A DNA stretch of 64,000 bases from an uncultured Clostridia bacterium (lineage in GTDB: Bacteria > Bacillota > Clostridia > Oscillospirales > Acutalibacteraceae): assembly GCA_937907605.1 (NCBI GenBank), contig CALCYI010000073.1:6166-70165 (forward strand), given 5' to 3'. How positions within the stretch are numbered: the first letter of the stretch is position 1; every line of letters starts with the position of its first letter. The translations under genes were made by a program, and so were the position numbers. Positions 1 through 8,308 of this stretch are shown here, piece by piece. Under the pieces are notes generated by a model that was given only the letters and a program-made list of their open reading frames with translations, was not told where the DNA came from and made no database searches.

Positions 1-78
1 TAACAATGGAATAGCCCTTATTTTATCTGCTTTTTTATCCAGACCTTTATATTCGTATTTGTGAGAGTTATTGTTCAT
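1..78 (-). CDS. 5' end of a gene running off the window
   Basis: An ATG on the minus strand at 78 opens a frame that stays open to position 1, about 26 codons beginning MNNNSHKYEYKGLDKKADK. It overlaps the last 11 bases of the upstream gene (stop at 68-70), the tight coupling seen in operons. It lies downstream of hsdM and hsdS, so hsdR or another restriction-locus gene is possible, but the visible residues show no recognisable domain. Confidence 0.4.
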   Translation of the reverse strand, partial: MNNNSHKYEYKGLDKKADKIRAIPLL

Positions 79-1123
79 TATCTTCAATTACCTCCAATAA
101 TTCTTCTCCAGTAATTTCTATCAACAGGTTTTTATCGATATCAGTATTTGATAATAATATAACCTTGTCTTCAAGAAGCTTGCAGTTTTCTATATCGTAT
201 ATTGGTTCGGGGTTGTTTTCAATATACTTAAATGTTTTGATTTTTGAATAATCTACAGCTTTTAGCATATCTATTGCTTGTTGATAGAGATTTTTTGCGG
301 AAATATTATCACATAAAAGGCAATAAGCATATGCTTGCAAATTAGTGGAACTAAGAAAAGCATCATATAAATTTACCATTTGACGATATGATTTCCCAAT
401 ATCGTCAAAATAGTTTTTCTTAAACACGTTAATAGCAATGTTTAGCCATTCTTGTTTGGGAATTGTTTTAAACTCAGCTGCTTTTCTGTTAAATGTTTGA
501 TAGACTTGGCCTTGAACAATAGACAAATCATGTATTGCTATCGGAAGATGCTTTTCTCTATCTTCCTTGCTTTGTTCGAGAGCAAGCAAAATACGATTGC
601 GAGCAGAAATAAGCATGCCCATTCTGTCATCTTTTTGAATTTCTTCAATCTCACGTACCGTATTATATGTAGCTTCAAGTTGCGCGCTTATTTTTCTTAA
701 TTGCTGTTGCAAAAAGAGATTTTGATAACCGTTTGCAAGCGACTCTATCGGATTGCCCTGAACTAACAGTTCTTCTTTAACAGGAAGATTTGTAACGATA
801 GTATTCTTACCGTTTTTTGCTTTTTCAACAAGTGTGGGCCACATCTTTCCCGTTTTGTCGCTTTCCATAATCTTCAATGTACCCTCTTCAAATGCCTTGC
901 GGAATTGCGGAGGTATCTGAACAATGTATTCTTTTTTCGCGTCAATTTTAGAAAGAACATCTGCAATGTTTACTACTTGCAAAAGTTCGTTGATAACGCC
1001 TTTTATGTCAAGTTTACCGAGAGTTTCAACAGTACCGTATAAAACTGGAATGTCTTCGGTTATTTTTTCGTTAGTTACGGATAATTCCTGATTGGATTTG
1101 ATAAGCTCGTTTTTTCCTTCCAT
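68..1123 (-). CDS. Hypothetical protein in type I RM operon
   Basis: A 351-residue soluble protein without signal peptide or membrane segment. The sequence is rich in Glu, Lys and Gln, and residues about 130-200 (QQQLRKISAQLEATYNTVRE onward) look like long, partly coiled-coil helices. I do not recognise the family. It is the second gene after hsdS on the minus strand, separated from the membrane protein upstream by only 24 bases, and its end overlaps the start of the next gene. Its place inside the hsd operon suggests an accessory role in the restriction system or in a linked defence function, but this is inference from position only. Confidence 0.75.
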   Translation of the reverse strand: MEGKNELIKSNQELSVTNEKITEDIPVLYGTVETLGKLDIKGVINELLQVVNIADVLSKIDAKKEYIVQIPPQFRKAFEEGTLKIMESDKTGKMWPTLVEKAKNGKNTIVTNLPVKEELLVQGNPIESLANGYQNLFLQQQLRKISAQLEATYNTVREIEEIQKDDRMGMLISARNRILLALEQSKEDREKHLPIAIHDLSIVQGQVYQTFNRKAAEFKTIPKQEWLNIAINVFKKNYFDDIGKSYRQMVNLYDAFLSSTNLQAYAYCLLCDNISAKNLYQQAIDMLKAVDYSKIKTFKYIENNPEPIYDIENCKLLEDKVILLSNTDIDKNLLIEITGEELLEVIEDNEQ

Positions 1124-1147
1124 TATTGTTTCCTCATTTTAAAGGTA

Positions 1148-1726
1148 TCAAAGCCTTCCTTTTAGCCCTTTTACCGAATTAGAGACTTCTTTTATTGCTC
1201 GTTCGATATCTCTGTTACTGTTACCGCCAACATAGTCATACTCAAATATAATATCTGTATTTACACTTATGCCTTTTGATTTACCATCAATTTTGAACAC
1301 AAGTTCAAGATTTTTCCCTTGATAAATGGGCAAGGTCATATGAGCACCTGTATTATGGGTCGTTCCGTTAATAGATTGCGAATATAAGCCGACGGGGAAC
1401 TTAAAGGTTTCTTCTGGCTTAATATAATCGATATAGACAATATGTTTATTCTCAAATAGCAACTCAATGTTTTTGGCTACTTTGTTTCCGTTATTGTAAA
1501 CCTCTAAACCACAAACAAAATTCCCGTTAGCAGCTTTATCAAGAACATTTAACCTGCAAAGAATATCGTATGACTCTTTCGACTGATATTTATACGACTT
1601 GATGGCATATATCAAAGCTAATAAGGTTAACAAAATAATAGCTATGTAATTGACCGCTTCAAGCCAATGAAGCCATGTCATAACATTCGATTGAGCGTTT
1701 TGTGCTGCGGCAATAATGATATTCAA
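1148..1726 (-). CDS. Hypothetical single-pass membrane protein
   Basis: A 192-residue protein with one strong hydrophobic helix near residues 25-45 (NYIAIILLTLLALIYAIKSY), followed by a soluble domain of mostly beta character. The start is a TTG codon, chosen because an AAGGAGG sits eight bases upstream, just inside the end of hsdS, and no better ATG keeps the helix intact. I do not recognise the family. It directly follows hsdS (3-base gap), so it is co-transcribed with the modification genes. A membrane-anchored accessory protein in a type I locus is uncommon. Confidence 0.7.
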   Translation of the reverse strand: MNIIIAAAQNAQSNVMTWLHWLEAVNYIAIILLTLLALIYAIKSYKYQSKESYDILCRLNVLDKAANGNFVCGLEVYNNGNKVAKNIELLFENKHIVYIDYIKPEETFKFPVGLYSQSINGTTHNTGAHMTLPIYQGKNLELVFKIDGKSKGISVNTDIIFEYDYVGGNSNRDIERAIKEVSNSVKGLKGRL

Positions 1727-1729
1727 ATA

Positions 1730-2947
1730 CTAGACCTCCTTCTTGCCTGTGACGTATTCGTAAATGAGGGATTTTTTGTACTCGTTGAGCTTTTCTATTT
1801 TCTGCTGCTTGATTTCAATCAATCGGTCAATTGCTTCACACTTTTCGTCAAGATAGTCTGCAATTTGCGATTGCTCAGTAGGAGAAGGCCAAGTTATTAT
1901 TTGCTTATTCCAAAGTGAAGCAGACCAAGTTGCTAAACTTACAGAATCAACTACAACGGTTAAAATGCTTTGTTGTAAACAATACTGCACAAACTTTCGG
2001 TTAATACCGTTTTTTAATTTTGCGCGTATAACATGGTCCGTGTAGCAAGCTCCAGCCATAGGTAGAAAAACATATGGTGTTCCGTTACGTGATAATAGCA
2101 AATCGTTGAACTCAGTATATTTCCAATCTGGAAATCCCTGATAAGTTGTTCTTATAGGTTCTAATCCTGCAGTATAAAAAACGATATCCTTATCATCATT
2201 TGACCAAAATTCTTTATCTAATCCTTCTCCAGTATTTAACCCGTTATGCAAGTATTTAAATTGAATTATATCCCAGCTTTCAGGAATATCACCTATCCAT
2301 TCAACACCACTGTCTTTCATTGGTGCGTCGGGGTTGAGACCTTTGGTTACAACTTCAGTAATCAACGATTGCTTATACGCCTTAAGCTTTTCAATCTGCT
2401 GCTCCTGATTGGCAATAAGCTTATCAACTTTTTTTGATTTTGCTTCTATATCTTTAAGTATTGTTTCTTGTTCTTGATATGATGGAATGGGCAGGTCAAT
2501 GTTTTTCATTTCCTGCCATCTTGTTGTCCATAAATCTGCAACGATACCGTGTCCCCATCTATAAAACTCTTCTGCAAAACCATAGTTTTTCAAAAGATAG
2601 TTGTTATAAGACGGAACAATTGTGCATTCTTCTTTTTCAAAGAGTACCGTGTTAATAAGTGAAACAGAGCCGTCAAGATTAGAAACACCACACGATTGTT
2701 TTCTGTCCGAGCGTGAGTTGATAACAAAATCGTTTTTTAGTACTTGTTTTCTATTGTCATTTGCATCGCTTTTTGCAACATTTTCCATCTGCGGCACAAC
2801 ACCGCCTTTTGAAATCGAAAGTGGCGGATAGTCTGTATCATTCACTTTTTCATTTCTGCACTGGAAAAGGCTTCCGATAGTGCGAATGCGCCAATTGGAT
2901 GGTATTTCCCCAATCCAAGCAACACCGCTGTCTTTCATCTCACGCAT
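1730..2947 (-). CDS. hsdS: Type I RM specificity subunit HsdS
   Basis: This is the 405-residue subunit that sets the DNA target of the type I methyltransferase/endonuclease complex. Two target-recognition halves are visible, each opening with the typical repeat (MKDSGVAWIGEIPSNW at residue 4 and MKDSGVEWIGDIPESW near residue 211) and each closing with a coiled-coil spacer containing EKLKAYKQSLI or EKLNEYKKSLI. Start at 2947: AGGAGG lies eight bases upstream. Its beginning overlaps the small membrane-protein gene by 8 bases. The internally repeated halves would allow exchange of recognition domains by recombination; no second hsdS copy is seen in the window. Confidence 0.93.
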   Translation of the reverse strand: MREMKDSGVAWIGEIPSNWRIRTIGSLFQCRNEKVNDTDYPPLSISKGGVVPQMENVAKSDANDNRKQVLKNDFVINSRSDRKQSCGVSNLDGSVSLINTVLFEKEECTIVPSYNNYLLKNYGFAEEFYRWGHGIVADLWTTRWQEMKNIDLPIPSYQEQETILKDIEAKSKKVDKLIANQEQQIEKLKAYKQSLITEVVTKGLNPDAPMKDSGVEWIGDIPESWDIIQFKYLHNGLNTGEGLDKEFWSNDDKDIVFYTAGLEPIRTTYQGFPDWKYTEFNDLLLSRNGTPYVFLPMAGACYTDHVIRAKLKNGINRKFVQYCLQQSILTVVVDSVSLATWSASLWNKQIITWPSPTEQSQIADYLDEKCEAIDRLIEIKQQKIEKLNEYKKSLIYEYVTGKKEV

Positions 2948-3317
2948 TTGCTCTACCTCCTGTTTTCAGATAGAAGTTTAGCAATCTGTAAAGACTGAAA
3001 TAGGCATATGCAATCACTAAAACAACGAAAAGAACAGCTGCAAAATGTGCCAAAACAAAATTGCCAAGCCAAATAACGCCACACAGGCAAGCCCACATAG
3101 CAAAGAATATGACAAATCGGATTGTCCAGTGTAAAAAGCTGCCGCTGTTCTTTTTTTCAATCCAACCGTCTCTATATAAACAACCGACCTTTTTGAATGA
3201 AACATGATAAGCCGCTTCGCTAACAATAAGCATCAAAATCCATTCCGCAAGCCACGGCAGTGGCAGGGATAACGGGTCAGTCAATTTTTCAAATACATAG
3301 CTAAAAATTGTACTCAT
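2940..3317 (-). CDS. Small membrane protein between hsdM and hsdS
   Basis: About 125 residues from the ATG at 3317, which has AAGGAG five bases upstream. Three hydrophobic stretches are visible: residues about 20-38 (LAEWILMLIVSEAAYHV) and two close together at about 63-108 (FVIFFAMWACLCGVIWLGNF and FAAVLFVVLVIAYAYFSLY). It overlaps the end of hsdM by 17 bases and the start of hsdS by 8 bases, so it is translated as part of the hsd operon. I do not recognise the family. Standard type I systems have no membrane subunit, so this is an odd neighbour. Confidence 0.75.
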   Translation of the reverse strand: MSTIFSYVFEKLTDPLSLPLPWLAEWILMLIVSEAAYHVSFKKVGCLYRDGWIEKKNSGSFLHWTIRFVIFFAMWACLCGVIWLGNFVLAHFAAVLFVVLVIAYAYFSLYRLLNFYLKTGGRANA

Positions 3318-5103
3318 TAATCTCCTTATGGAATAATTCATTCATTAATATTGTTTCTTCTACCTCTAACGCCTTGATTTCGGCAAAGATATCTTCGGAC
3401 GGAACAGGTGGAACGAATTTGTAGAATAATCTTGTAAACGGAATTTCGTAACCCATCTTGTCTTTGCTCCTGTCCATATAAGCAAACTCGTTATATGGGG
3501 TTACGTTCTTTTTGAAATATTCGTCTATGTTTTCACCGAAAGGAATGATTTCCGTATCGGTTCCTTTTTCCTTATTGGGCTGAGGTTTGCCCTTCTTGAG
3601 AACGGGCTTACCGTCTTCGCCAAGAATAGGAGTCAAGACCGTTACCTTTGTATAGCCGAAATAGTCGTTATCAAAAACCTTGCTTTCAATCGTAAGGTCT
3701 CCGTCTGAATATTCATTGTTATCAAATTTCTCATAAGCCTTTACAATGAGGTTAATGCATTTTTCGTCAAGGTCGACGCGCTTATTACCGATATTTTTTC
3801 TGCGCTTTTTAAAACACTTGGAAGCGTCAATCAACTGTACCTTGCCTTTGCGGTGTTCTTCCTTGCCCTTGGTTAAAAGCCAAATATATGTAGAGATACC
3901 CGTATTGTAGAATAAGTCAGTTGGCATCTGGATAATGGCTTCAACCAAATCCTCTTCAATAACATACTTGCGGATATTGGACGCGCCTGAGCCCGCATCG
4001 CCCGTAAAGAGCGAGGAGCCGTTCTGGATAATCGCCATTCTGCCAGAGCCATGCTTTAACTTCTTAACACCGTTGAGCATAAAGAGCATCTGACCGTCGG
4101 AAATTGCAGGTAAACCAGGACCGAAGCGTCCGTCATAGCCTTCTCTTTTGTTTTCCTCTTCAACGGCTGCTCTTTCTCTTTTCCAGTCGATACCGAAGGG
4201 CGGATTACTGATAACGTAATCAAATTCGTAGCCTTTAAACTTATCGTCCGAAAGCGTATCGCCGTACATCATACCCGAAGCGTTACCGCCTTTAATAAGC
4301 ATATCTGCTTTAGCGATAGCGTAAGTTTCAGGATTGAATTCCTGACCGAAGGCGGTAAGATCCGCGTCCTCGTTAATATCCTGAAGGCGCTCGGTAAGGC
4401 AACCAAGCATCTGTGAGGTACCCATTGCCATATCATAAGCCGTTTTCGTGCAGCCCTGTTGTGCGATTTTTTCCTTTTCAGGAGATACAAGCAGCTCGGT
4501 CATTAGATAGATAACGTCGCGGCTGGTAAAATGGGCTCCCGCCTGCTCGTTATAGCTTTCTGAAAACTTACGGATAAGCTCTTCAAAGATATAGCCCATA
4601 TCAGCAGATGTGATTTTGTCAGGAGACATATCGCCCTTTTCGGAGCAGAATTCCTGCACGACGATATAAAGCACGTTGCCATCCACCATGGTTTTAATCT
4701 GGTCGGCGAACTTAAAGTTCGAGATAATGTCCTTAACATTATCGGAAAAGCCCTGAAGATAATCCTCAAAGTTAATGTCAATATCATCAGGCTCAGCAAG
4801 AAGCTTGTCAAAGTCAAACTTGCTGGAATTATAGAAACTATAGCCTGAGAGGGTAGTAAGGATACCGTCGCGAACCTGACCAGTTATCCCTTGCTCATCA
4901 AGCTTTTTCGCCTGCACCACAACAGCGGCTTTTGTTGGCTTCAATGCATCGTCAAAACGCTTTAAAACTGTCATCGGAAGGACAACCTTGCCGTATTCGT
5001 GCGGTTTAAAAAGCCCAACCAGGTGGGTTGCAATCTCCCAAATCAGATTGGCTTTTTCCTGAATATTTCTGCTTGTCTGCTTTTGTAAAGTGTTTAAAGA
5101 CAT
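3301..5103 (-). CDS. hsdM: Type I RM methyltransferase subunit HsdM
   Basis: The 600-residue N6-adenine methyltransferase subunit of a type I restriction-modification complex. Residues about 10-130 form the HsdM N-terminal helical domain. The catalytic motif is intact (YVISNPPFGIDW, the NPPF box) and EEDLVEAIIQMPTDLFYNTG is the usual late motif. The SAM-binding motif I reads YDMAMGTSQML, where many HsdM proteins have a DPxxGTGGxL-like loop; this may be a subfamily trait. The ATG at 5103 was chosen over an upstream one because the protein then begins MSLNTLQKQTSRNIQ and has AGAGG upstream. No hsdR is in the window; it probably lies to the left. Confidence 0.92.
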   Translation of the reverse strand: MSLNTLQKQTSRNIQEKANLIWEIATHLVGLFKPHEYGKVVLPMTVLKRFDDALKPTKAAVVVQAKKLDEQGITGQVRDGILTTLSGYSFYNSSKFDFDKLLAEPDDIDINFEDYLQGFSDNVKDIISNFKFADQIKTMVDGNVLYIVVQEFCSEKGDMSPDKITSADMGYIFEELIRKFSESYNEQAGAHFTSRDVIYLMTELLVSPEKEKIAQQGCTKTAYDMAMGTSQMLGCLTERLQDINEDADLTAFGQEFNPETYAIAKADMLIKGGNASGMMYGDTLSDDKFKGYEFDYVISNPPFGIDWKRERAAVEEENKREGYDGRFGPGLPAISDGQMLFMLNGVKKLKHGSGRMAIIQNGSSLFTGDAGSGASNIRKYVIEEDLVEAIIQMPTDLFYNTGISTYIWLLTKGKEEHRKGKVQLIDASKCFKKRRKNIGNKRVDLDEKCINLIVKAYEKFDNNEYSDGDLTIESKVFDNDYFGYTKVTVLTPILGEDGKPVLKKGKPQPNKEKGTDTEIIPFGENIDEYFKKNVTPYNEFAYMDRSKDKMGYEIPFTRLFYKFVPPVPSEDIFAEIKALEVEETILMNELFHKEINEYNF

Positions 5104-5294
5104 AACATACCTCTTAATAATATAATAACTCAATATGTATAATATCATAAAATATTATAATTTACAACATTTAGTCTACTTGTGTGACAATATTTGGACT
5201 CTATTATTTCTTTCAAAATACCCATCAAAAAACACTTGTCAAGGCTTTTTGCAAAAATAATCATAAATATTACCAAAAAAGACATATATGTAAC

Positions 5295-5376
5295 TTGTCC
5301 ACGCTAAAATTCATGTTACAATTTAAATATAAGTTGTTATTCACCAAGAAGTTATAGGGCTTCTTGGAATTTTTTA
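5295..5376 (+). promoter_or_regulatory. Promoter plus early terminator before 5402 gene
   Basis: A sigma-A-like promoter (TTGTCC at 5295, TACAAT at 5317, 16-base spacer) is followed by a perfect 8-bp hairpin, CCAAGAAG/CTTCTTGG, at 5344-5367 and a T-run to 5376. The terminator lies before the next gene, so most transcripts may stop after roughly 50 nt. This fits an attenuator or a small RNA. Confidence 0.55.
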
Positions 5377-5401
5377 TATAAACGTTAGTAAAAAAGGAGT
5401 G

Positions 5402-5665
5402 ATGAAAATCAGTACACTTGAGGATCTGTGGTACGGAAACATAAATCCAAGCACCAACCGCGATGTTACAATGAAGGAGCTGAACTTGGTTGATTTAATC
5501 GGGAGTGCACGATCAGACTTGAAAAGGGAGCTTCCAGATAACAAAAAGCTTCGGGAGTTGATTGACAACTACGATGAGTATTCGCAGTTCGTTGAATGTG
5601 AGGCGTTCAAACGGGGCTTCAGCCTTGCTGCTAAAATTATGATTGAGATCTTATGTGATGACTGA
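5402..5665 (+). CDS. Small DUF6809-like protein
   Basis: An 87-residue protein with the sequence STLEDLWYGNINPS near the start and a C-terminal EAFKRGFSLAAKIMIEIL, the pattern I associate with small DUF6809-type proteins common in clostridial phages and mobile elements. No function is known for that family. The predicted fold is two to three amphipathic helices. AAAAGGAG lies immediately upstream, very close to the ATG, and a GTG one codon earlier is also possible. A strong terminator follows at 5664. Confidence 0.6.
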   Translation: MKISTLEDLWYGNINPSTNRDVTMKELNLVDLIGSARSDLKRELPDNKKLRELIDNYDEYSQFVECEAFKRGFSLAAKIMIEILCDD

Positions 5666-5689
5666 GGACGGGTAACCGTCCTCTTTTTT
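5664..5689 (+). terminator. Rho-independent terminator
   Basis: A perfect 8-bp stem, GAGGACGG/CCGTCCTC, with a GTAA loop is followed by six T residues, directly at the stop codon of the small gene. Confidence 0.9.
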
Positions 5690-5737
5690 CTTGCATTAAA
5701 GTACATAATCGTATAAAATGTACTTGGAGGCAAGATT

Positions 5738-6925
5738 ATGGTTAAACACAAATTATACGTTGGCGACAACTACGCAGTTCTTGATATGTTAATTGAGGAG
5801 AAGTTCAAGGTTGATATGATATATATTGACCCTATATACCATGCTCAAAATCATTATTTTAAAAAGTACAATGATAATGAGAAACTCTGGTTTACAACGC
5901 TGGTGCGAAAGATAAAAAAGTCAACAGAGCTTCTCAAGGATGACGGATTAATATTTATATCTATTGGTGACGACCAGGTCTGTAAGCTCAGGCTCGCCTG
6001 CGACAAGATGTTCGGTGACGATAACAGAATTGCTATGATTGCAGTTAAAACACCCAATCAGACGGAAGGCTTAAACGTTATAAAGAATACCGAATACCTC
6101 TTGATTTACGGAATGGGCTCGGACAGTAAATTACATTTCGAGGAGAAGGATCAGGAAGCTCGATGCACAACGGGAAGATACGGACAGGCCATACAGTCAA
6201 TAGATATTCCCGCAGGAGTAAGCGTTGAAAAGGTTGCTGACGGTATCTACAGAAACAAAGACATAAAGAGAACGGGTGGATACGAGGACGTTGAACTTAC
6301 AAACGGTCCAATCGTTGTCGAAAACGGTAGACTTAAGAACGGAATAACGCTGAGATGCAGATGGTCTTGTCCGAAAGACGTTCGTGCGTGGGCAAATAAG
6401 ATTAAGAACGGCTCTACAGAACCGATTTACAATAAATACGGCAAGGAATTAACGGAGTTTTATCTTTGGAGTGAGCGTTTTCAACCGCGCATGAAAAAGA
6501 AAGGATTTAAGAAGATCCCAACCACATGGGACCAATACTTAACCAAAGGAAAAAATGAACTGACAGACATTATAGGCAAGCATGATTTTTCGTACCCGAA
6601 ATCAGTTGAGTTTGTTAAGGATATAATAAAGCTCGGGACTGGTAAAGACGACGCCGTTGTGCTCGACTACTACGCAGGCTCAGGAACGACGCTGCAAGCT
6701 GTTGCAGAAATCAATCAAGAAGACGGTAAGAACATAAAAGCTATTCTGGTTACCAACAACGAAAATGGTATCGTTGATAAAATCACGAAACCGCGTATCG
6801 AAGCCCTCCAAACAGGTATTCGTCCTGATGGTAGCAAGTACTCGGAAGGCATGGATTTTGAGTATGAAAAAATCGATATTGACGATGAAAGCATATACTA
6901 CGATATGCCGTCGGTTGAGAATTGA
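5738..6925 (+). CDS. Solitary Mod-like DNA methyltransferase
   Basis: A 395-residue beta-class amino-methyltransferase related to type III Mod proteins. The target motif comes first (DMIYIDPIYHAQNHYFKKYN, residues about 28-47) and the SAM-binding motif last (FSYPKSVEFVKDII and VLDYYAGSGTTLQAV, residues about 285-330). The catalytic box reads DPIY rather than the usual DPPY. It is shorter than type III Mod (usually above 600 residues) and there is no Res endonuclease beside it, so it is probably an orphan methyltransferase of a mobile element. Start: ATG at 5738 with TTGGAGG nine bases upstream. It stands alone, with a terminator before it. Confidence 0.85.
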   Translation: MVKHKLYVGDNYAVLDMLIEEKFKVDMIYIDPIYHAQNHYFKKYNDNEKLWFTTLVRKIKKSTELLKDDGLIFISIGDDQVCKLRLACDKMFGDDNRIAMIAVKTPNQTEGLNVIKNTEYLLIYGMGSDSKLHFEEKDQEARCTTGRYGQAIQSIDIPAGVSVEKVADGIYRNKDIKRTGGYEDVELTNGPIVVENGRLKNGITLRCRWSCPKDVRAWANKIKNGSTEPIYNKYGKELTEFYLWSERFQPRMKKKGFKKIPTTWDQYLTKGKNELTDIIGKHDFSYPKSVEFVKDIIKLGTGKDDAVVLDYYAGSGTTLQAVAEINQEDGKNIKAILVTNNENGIVDKITKPRIEALQTGIRPDGSKYSEGMDFEYEKIDIDDESIYYDMPSVEN

Positions 6926-6982
6926 TAAATGTTTTACAGCTTCATTTTGGTAAAAAATGAAGGGGTAAACAGTTATCTCAAG

Positions 6983-7077
6983 TTGACAAGAGCAAACCCC
7001 GTGTTAAAATTAAATTACAAATGTTATTATTCAAAGAAAAACGCAAATTCGATCGGCTTCGGATTTGCGTTTTTTCT
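6983..7077 (+). promoter_or_regulatory. Promoter-terminator module, possible small RNA
   Basis: TTGACA (6983) and TAAAAT (7005) with a 16-base spacer are followed about 30 bases later by a hairpin, CGCAAATTCG/CGGATTTGCG, at 7042-7069 and a run of six T. No ORF fits between them. A transcript of about 60 nt would result, which could be a small RNA. The stretch 6926-7142 holds nothing else I can support. Confidence 0.45.
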
Positions 7078-7142
7078 GTTGCGAAGGCACTCTTATTACC
7101 AGCGACAAAATGAATATTATTTATTAAGGAAGGAGTGGAAAA

Positions 7143-7264
7143 ATGTAGATTTGCCCTGAATGCAAAACCAAGTCATTGTGTCAGATGGACACACCAAGCC
7201 GTATAAGAGACGGCTTGAAATCCTAAAATGCAGAACATCCAACTGCATGAAAAAATGGGTGTGA
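7143..7264 (+). pseudogene. Decayed Ogr/Delta-type zinc-ribbon gene
   Basis: Behind a good ribosome binding site (AAGGAAGGAG) the ATG at 7143 is followed at once by TAG. The frame continues as ICPECKTKSLCQMDTPSRI, and after a frame shift near 7215-7226 as LKCRTSNCMKKWV. Joined, these match the CxxC...SR...C.....CxxxW pattern of small phage zinc-ribbon activators (Ogr/Delta type). A nonsense codon and a frameshift in about 40 codons argue for a broken gene. Confidence 0.45.
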
Positions 7265-7303
7265 TCATTCTTTAACACAAAATACAATGACGAGGTGATG
7301 CAT

Positions 7304-8167
7304 ATGAGCAGAAAAGGAAGTATAGTTTTCCAAATCAAAAACGAACTAATGGATATGTGCAGGTTTGGAGAGAGTAGAGATGAGGCTAAAAAGAACGGAA
7401 CCGCCTATAAGTACATTTATTCCTACGGTACGTTAAACACATATCTGAAACAGCTCGGCTATATGGTTAAATGGTCAAAAACTAATAACATCAAGCTTAA
7501 ATCTATAAACGACATAAAGGAACACGGCTCAAAATGGCTGGAAAGCTGTAAAGCGCAGGGTATGAGTGCGTGGACATTGACCACAAGGCGAGCTGCACTT
7601 TCGAAGCTGTGCCAGGTGCCATATTCTTATTGGGGTGTAGACATCCCTAAAAGAACAAGAGACTCTGTTGTAAGAAGCCGCGATAAGTCAAAATCTTTAA
7701 AGCACTTCTCAGAACGGCTAAATAACAAACAAGTCGTGTTTGCCAAATGTAGCGGTCTGAGAGCCTCCGAAATGAAGGCACTTACAGCTGACGCTCTATA
7801 TTTTGACAAAGGCGGTAATCCTTGGCTGAAAATCACGAAGGGTACTAAGGGCGGTAAACCGCGTGAGGTTAAGCTCTACGGCACAACTGAGGAACTTAAA
7901 CTATGCGTAAATATAATGCAAAACAGCAAAGGCAAAGTTTTCCCTGAATACAAGGAATGCAACAATCACGGCTATCGTTCAGATTATTGTCAGAGAGTAT
8001 ACGATGCTAACGCCAGAAACGTCAAAAATATAAATAGCAGGGACGAAAAGGTCTACTGCAGGAAAGACAAAAAAGGCATTGTTTACGATAAGAAAGCACT
8101 CCAAACCTGTGCAGAAATGCTGGGACACGGAAGATATCAAGTATGTAATTTAAGTTATTTGTATTAA
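7304..8167 (+). CDS. Tyrosine recombinase/integrase
   Basis: A 287-residue tyrosine recombinase. An N-terminal SAM-like region (residues about 30-105) is followed by the catalytic domain, with the first Arg in SGLRASEM, HGYR as the HxxR box, LGHGRYQV as the third motif and a C-terminal SYLY that can supply the nucleophilic Tyr. All expected catalytic positions are therefore present despite the short length. The start at 7304 was chosen for its spacing from GAGGTG. It is one of two recombinases in the element. Its own att site is not identifiable; it may serve a nested element or resolve multimers. Confidence 0.75.
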   Translation: MSRKGSIVFQIKNELMDMCRFGESRDEAKKNGTAYKYIYSYGTLNTYLKQLGYMVKWSKTNNIKLKSINDIKEHGSKWLESCKAQGMSAWTLTTRRAALSKLCQVPYSYWGVDIPKRTRDSVVRSRDKSKSLKHFSERLNNKQVVFAKCSGLRASEMKALTADALYFDKGGNPWLKITKGTKGGKPREVKLYGTTEELKLCVNIMQNSKGKVFPEYKECNNHGYRSDYCQRVYDANARNVKNINSRDEKVYCRKDKKGIVYDKKALQTCAEMLGHGRYQVCNLSYLY

Positions 8168-8171
8168 TTAT

Positions 8172-8288
8172 TTGACAATGGTAAAAGGTGTGTTATCATT
8201 ATTATAGAAATTATGTATATTAAATATATTTTCTAAAAACATCATAAAGATTAGCCAGTCATTCAACGTTTTGGATAACTGGCTTTTT
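8172..8288 (+). promoter_or_regulatory. Promoter and leader terminator
   Basis: TTGACA at 8172 and TATCAT at 8194 (16-base spacer) are followed by a hairpin, AGCCAGT/ACTGGCT, at 8253-8284 and a T-run. The next gene starts at 8309 behind its own AAAGGAG. This is the third promoter-terminator-gene arrangement within 3 kb and suggests attenuation. Confidence 0.5.
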
Positions 8289-8308
8289 AATTTGAAAGGA
8301 GATTTTTT

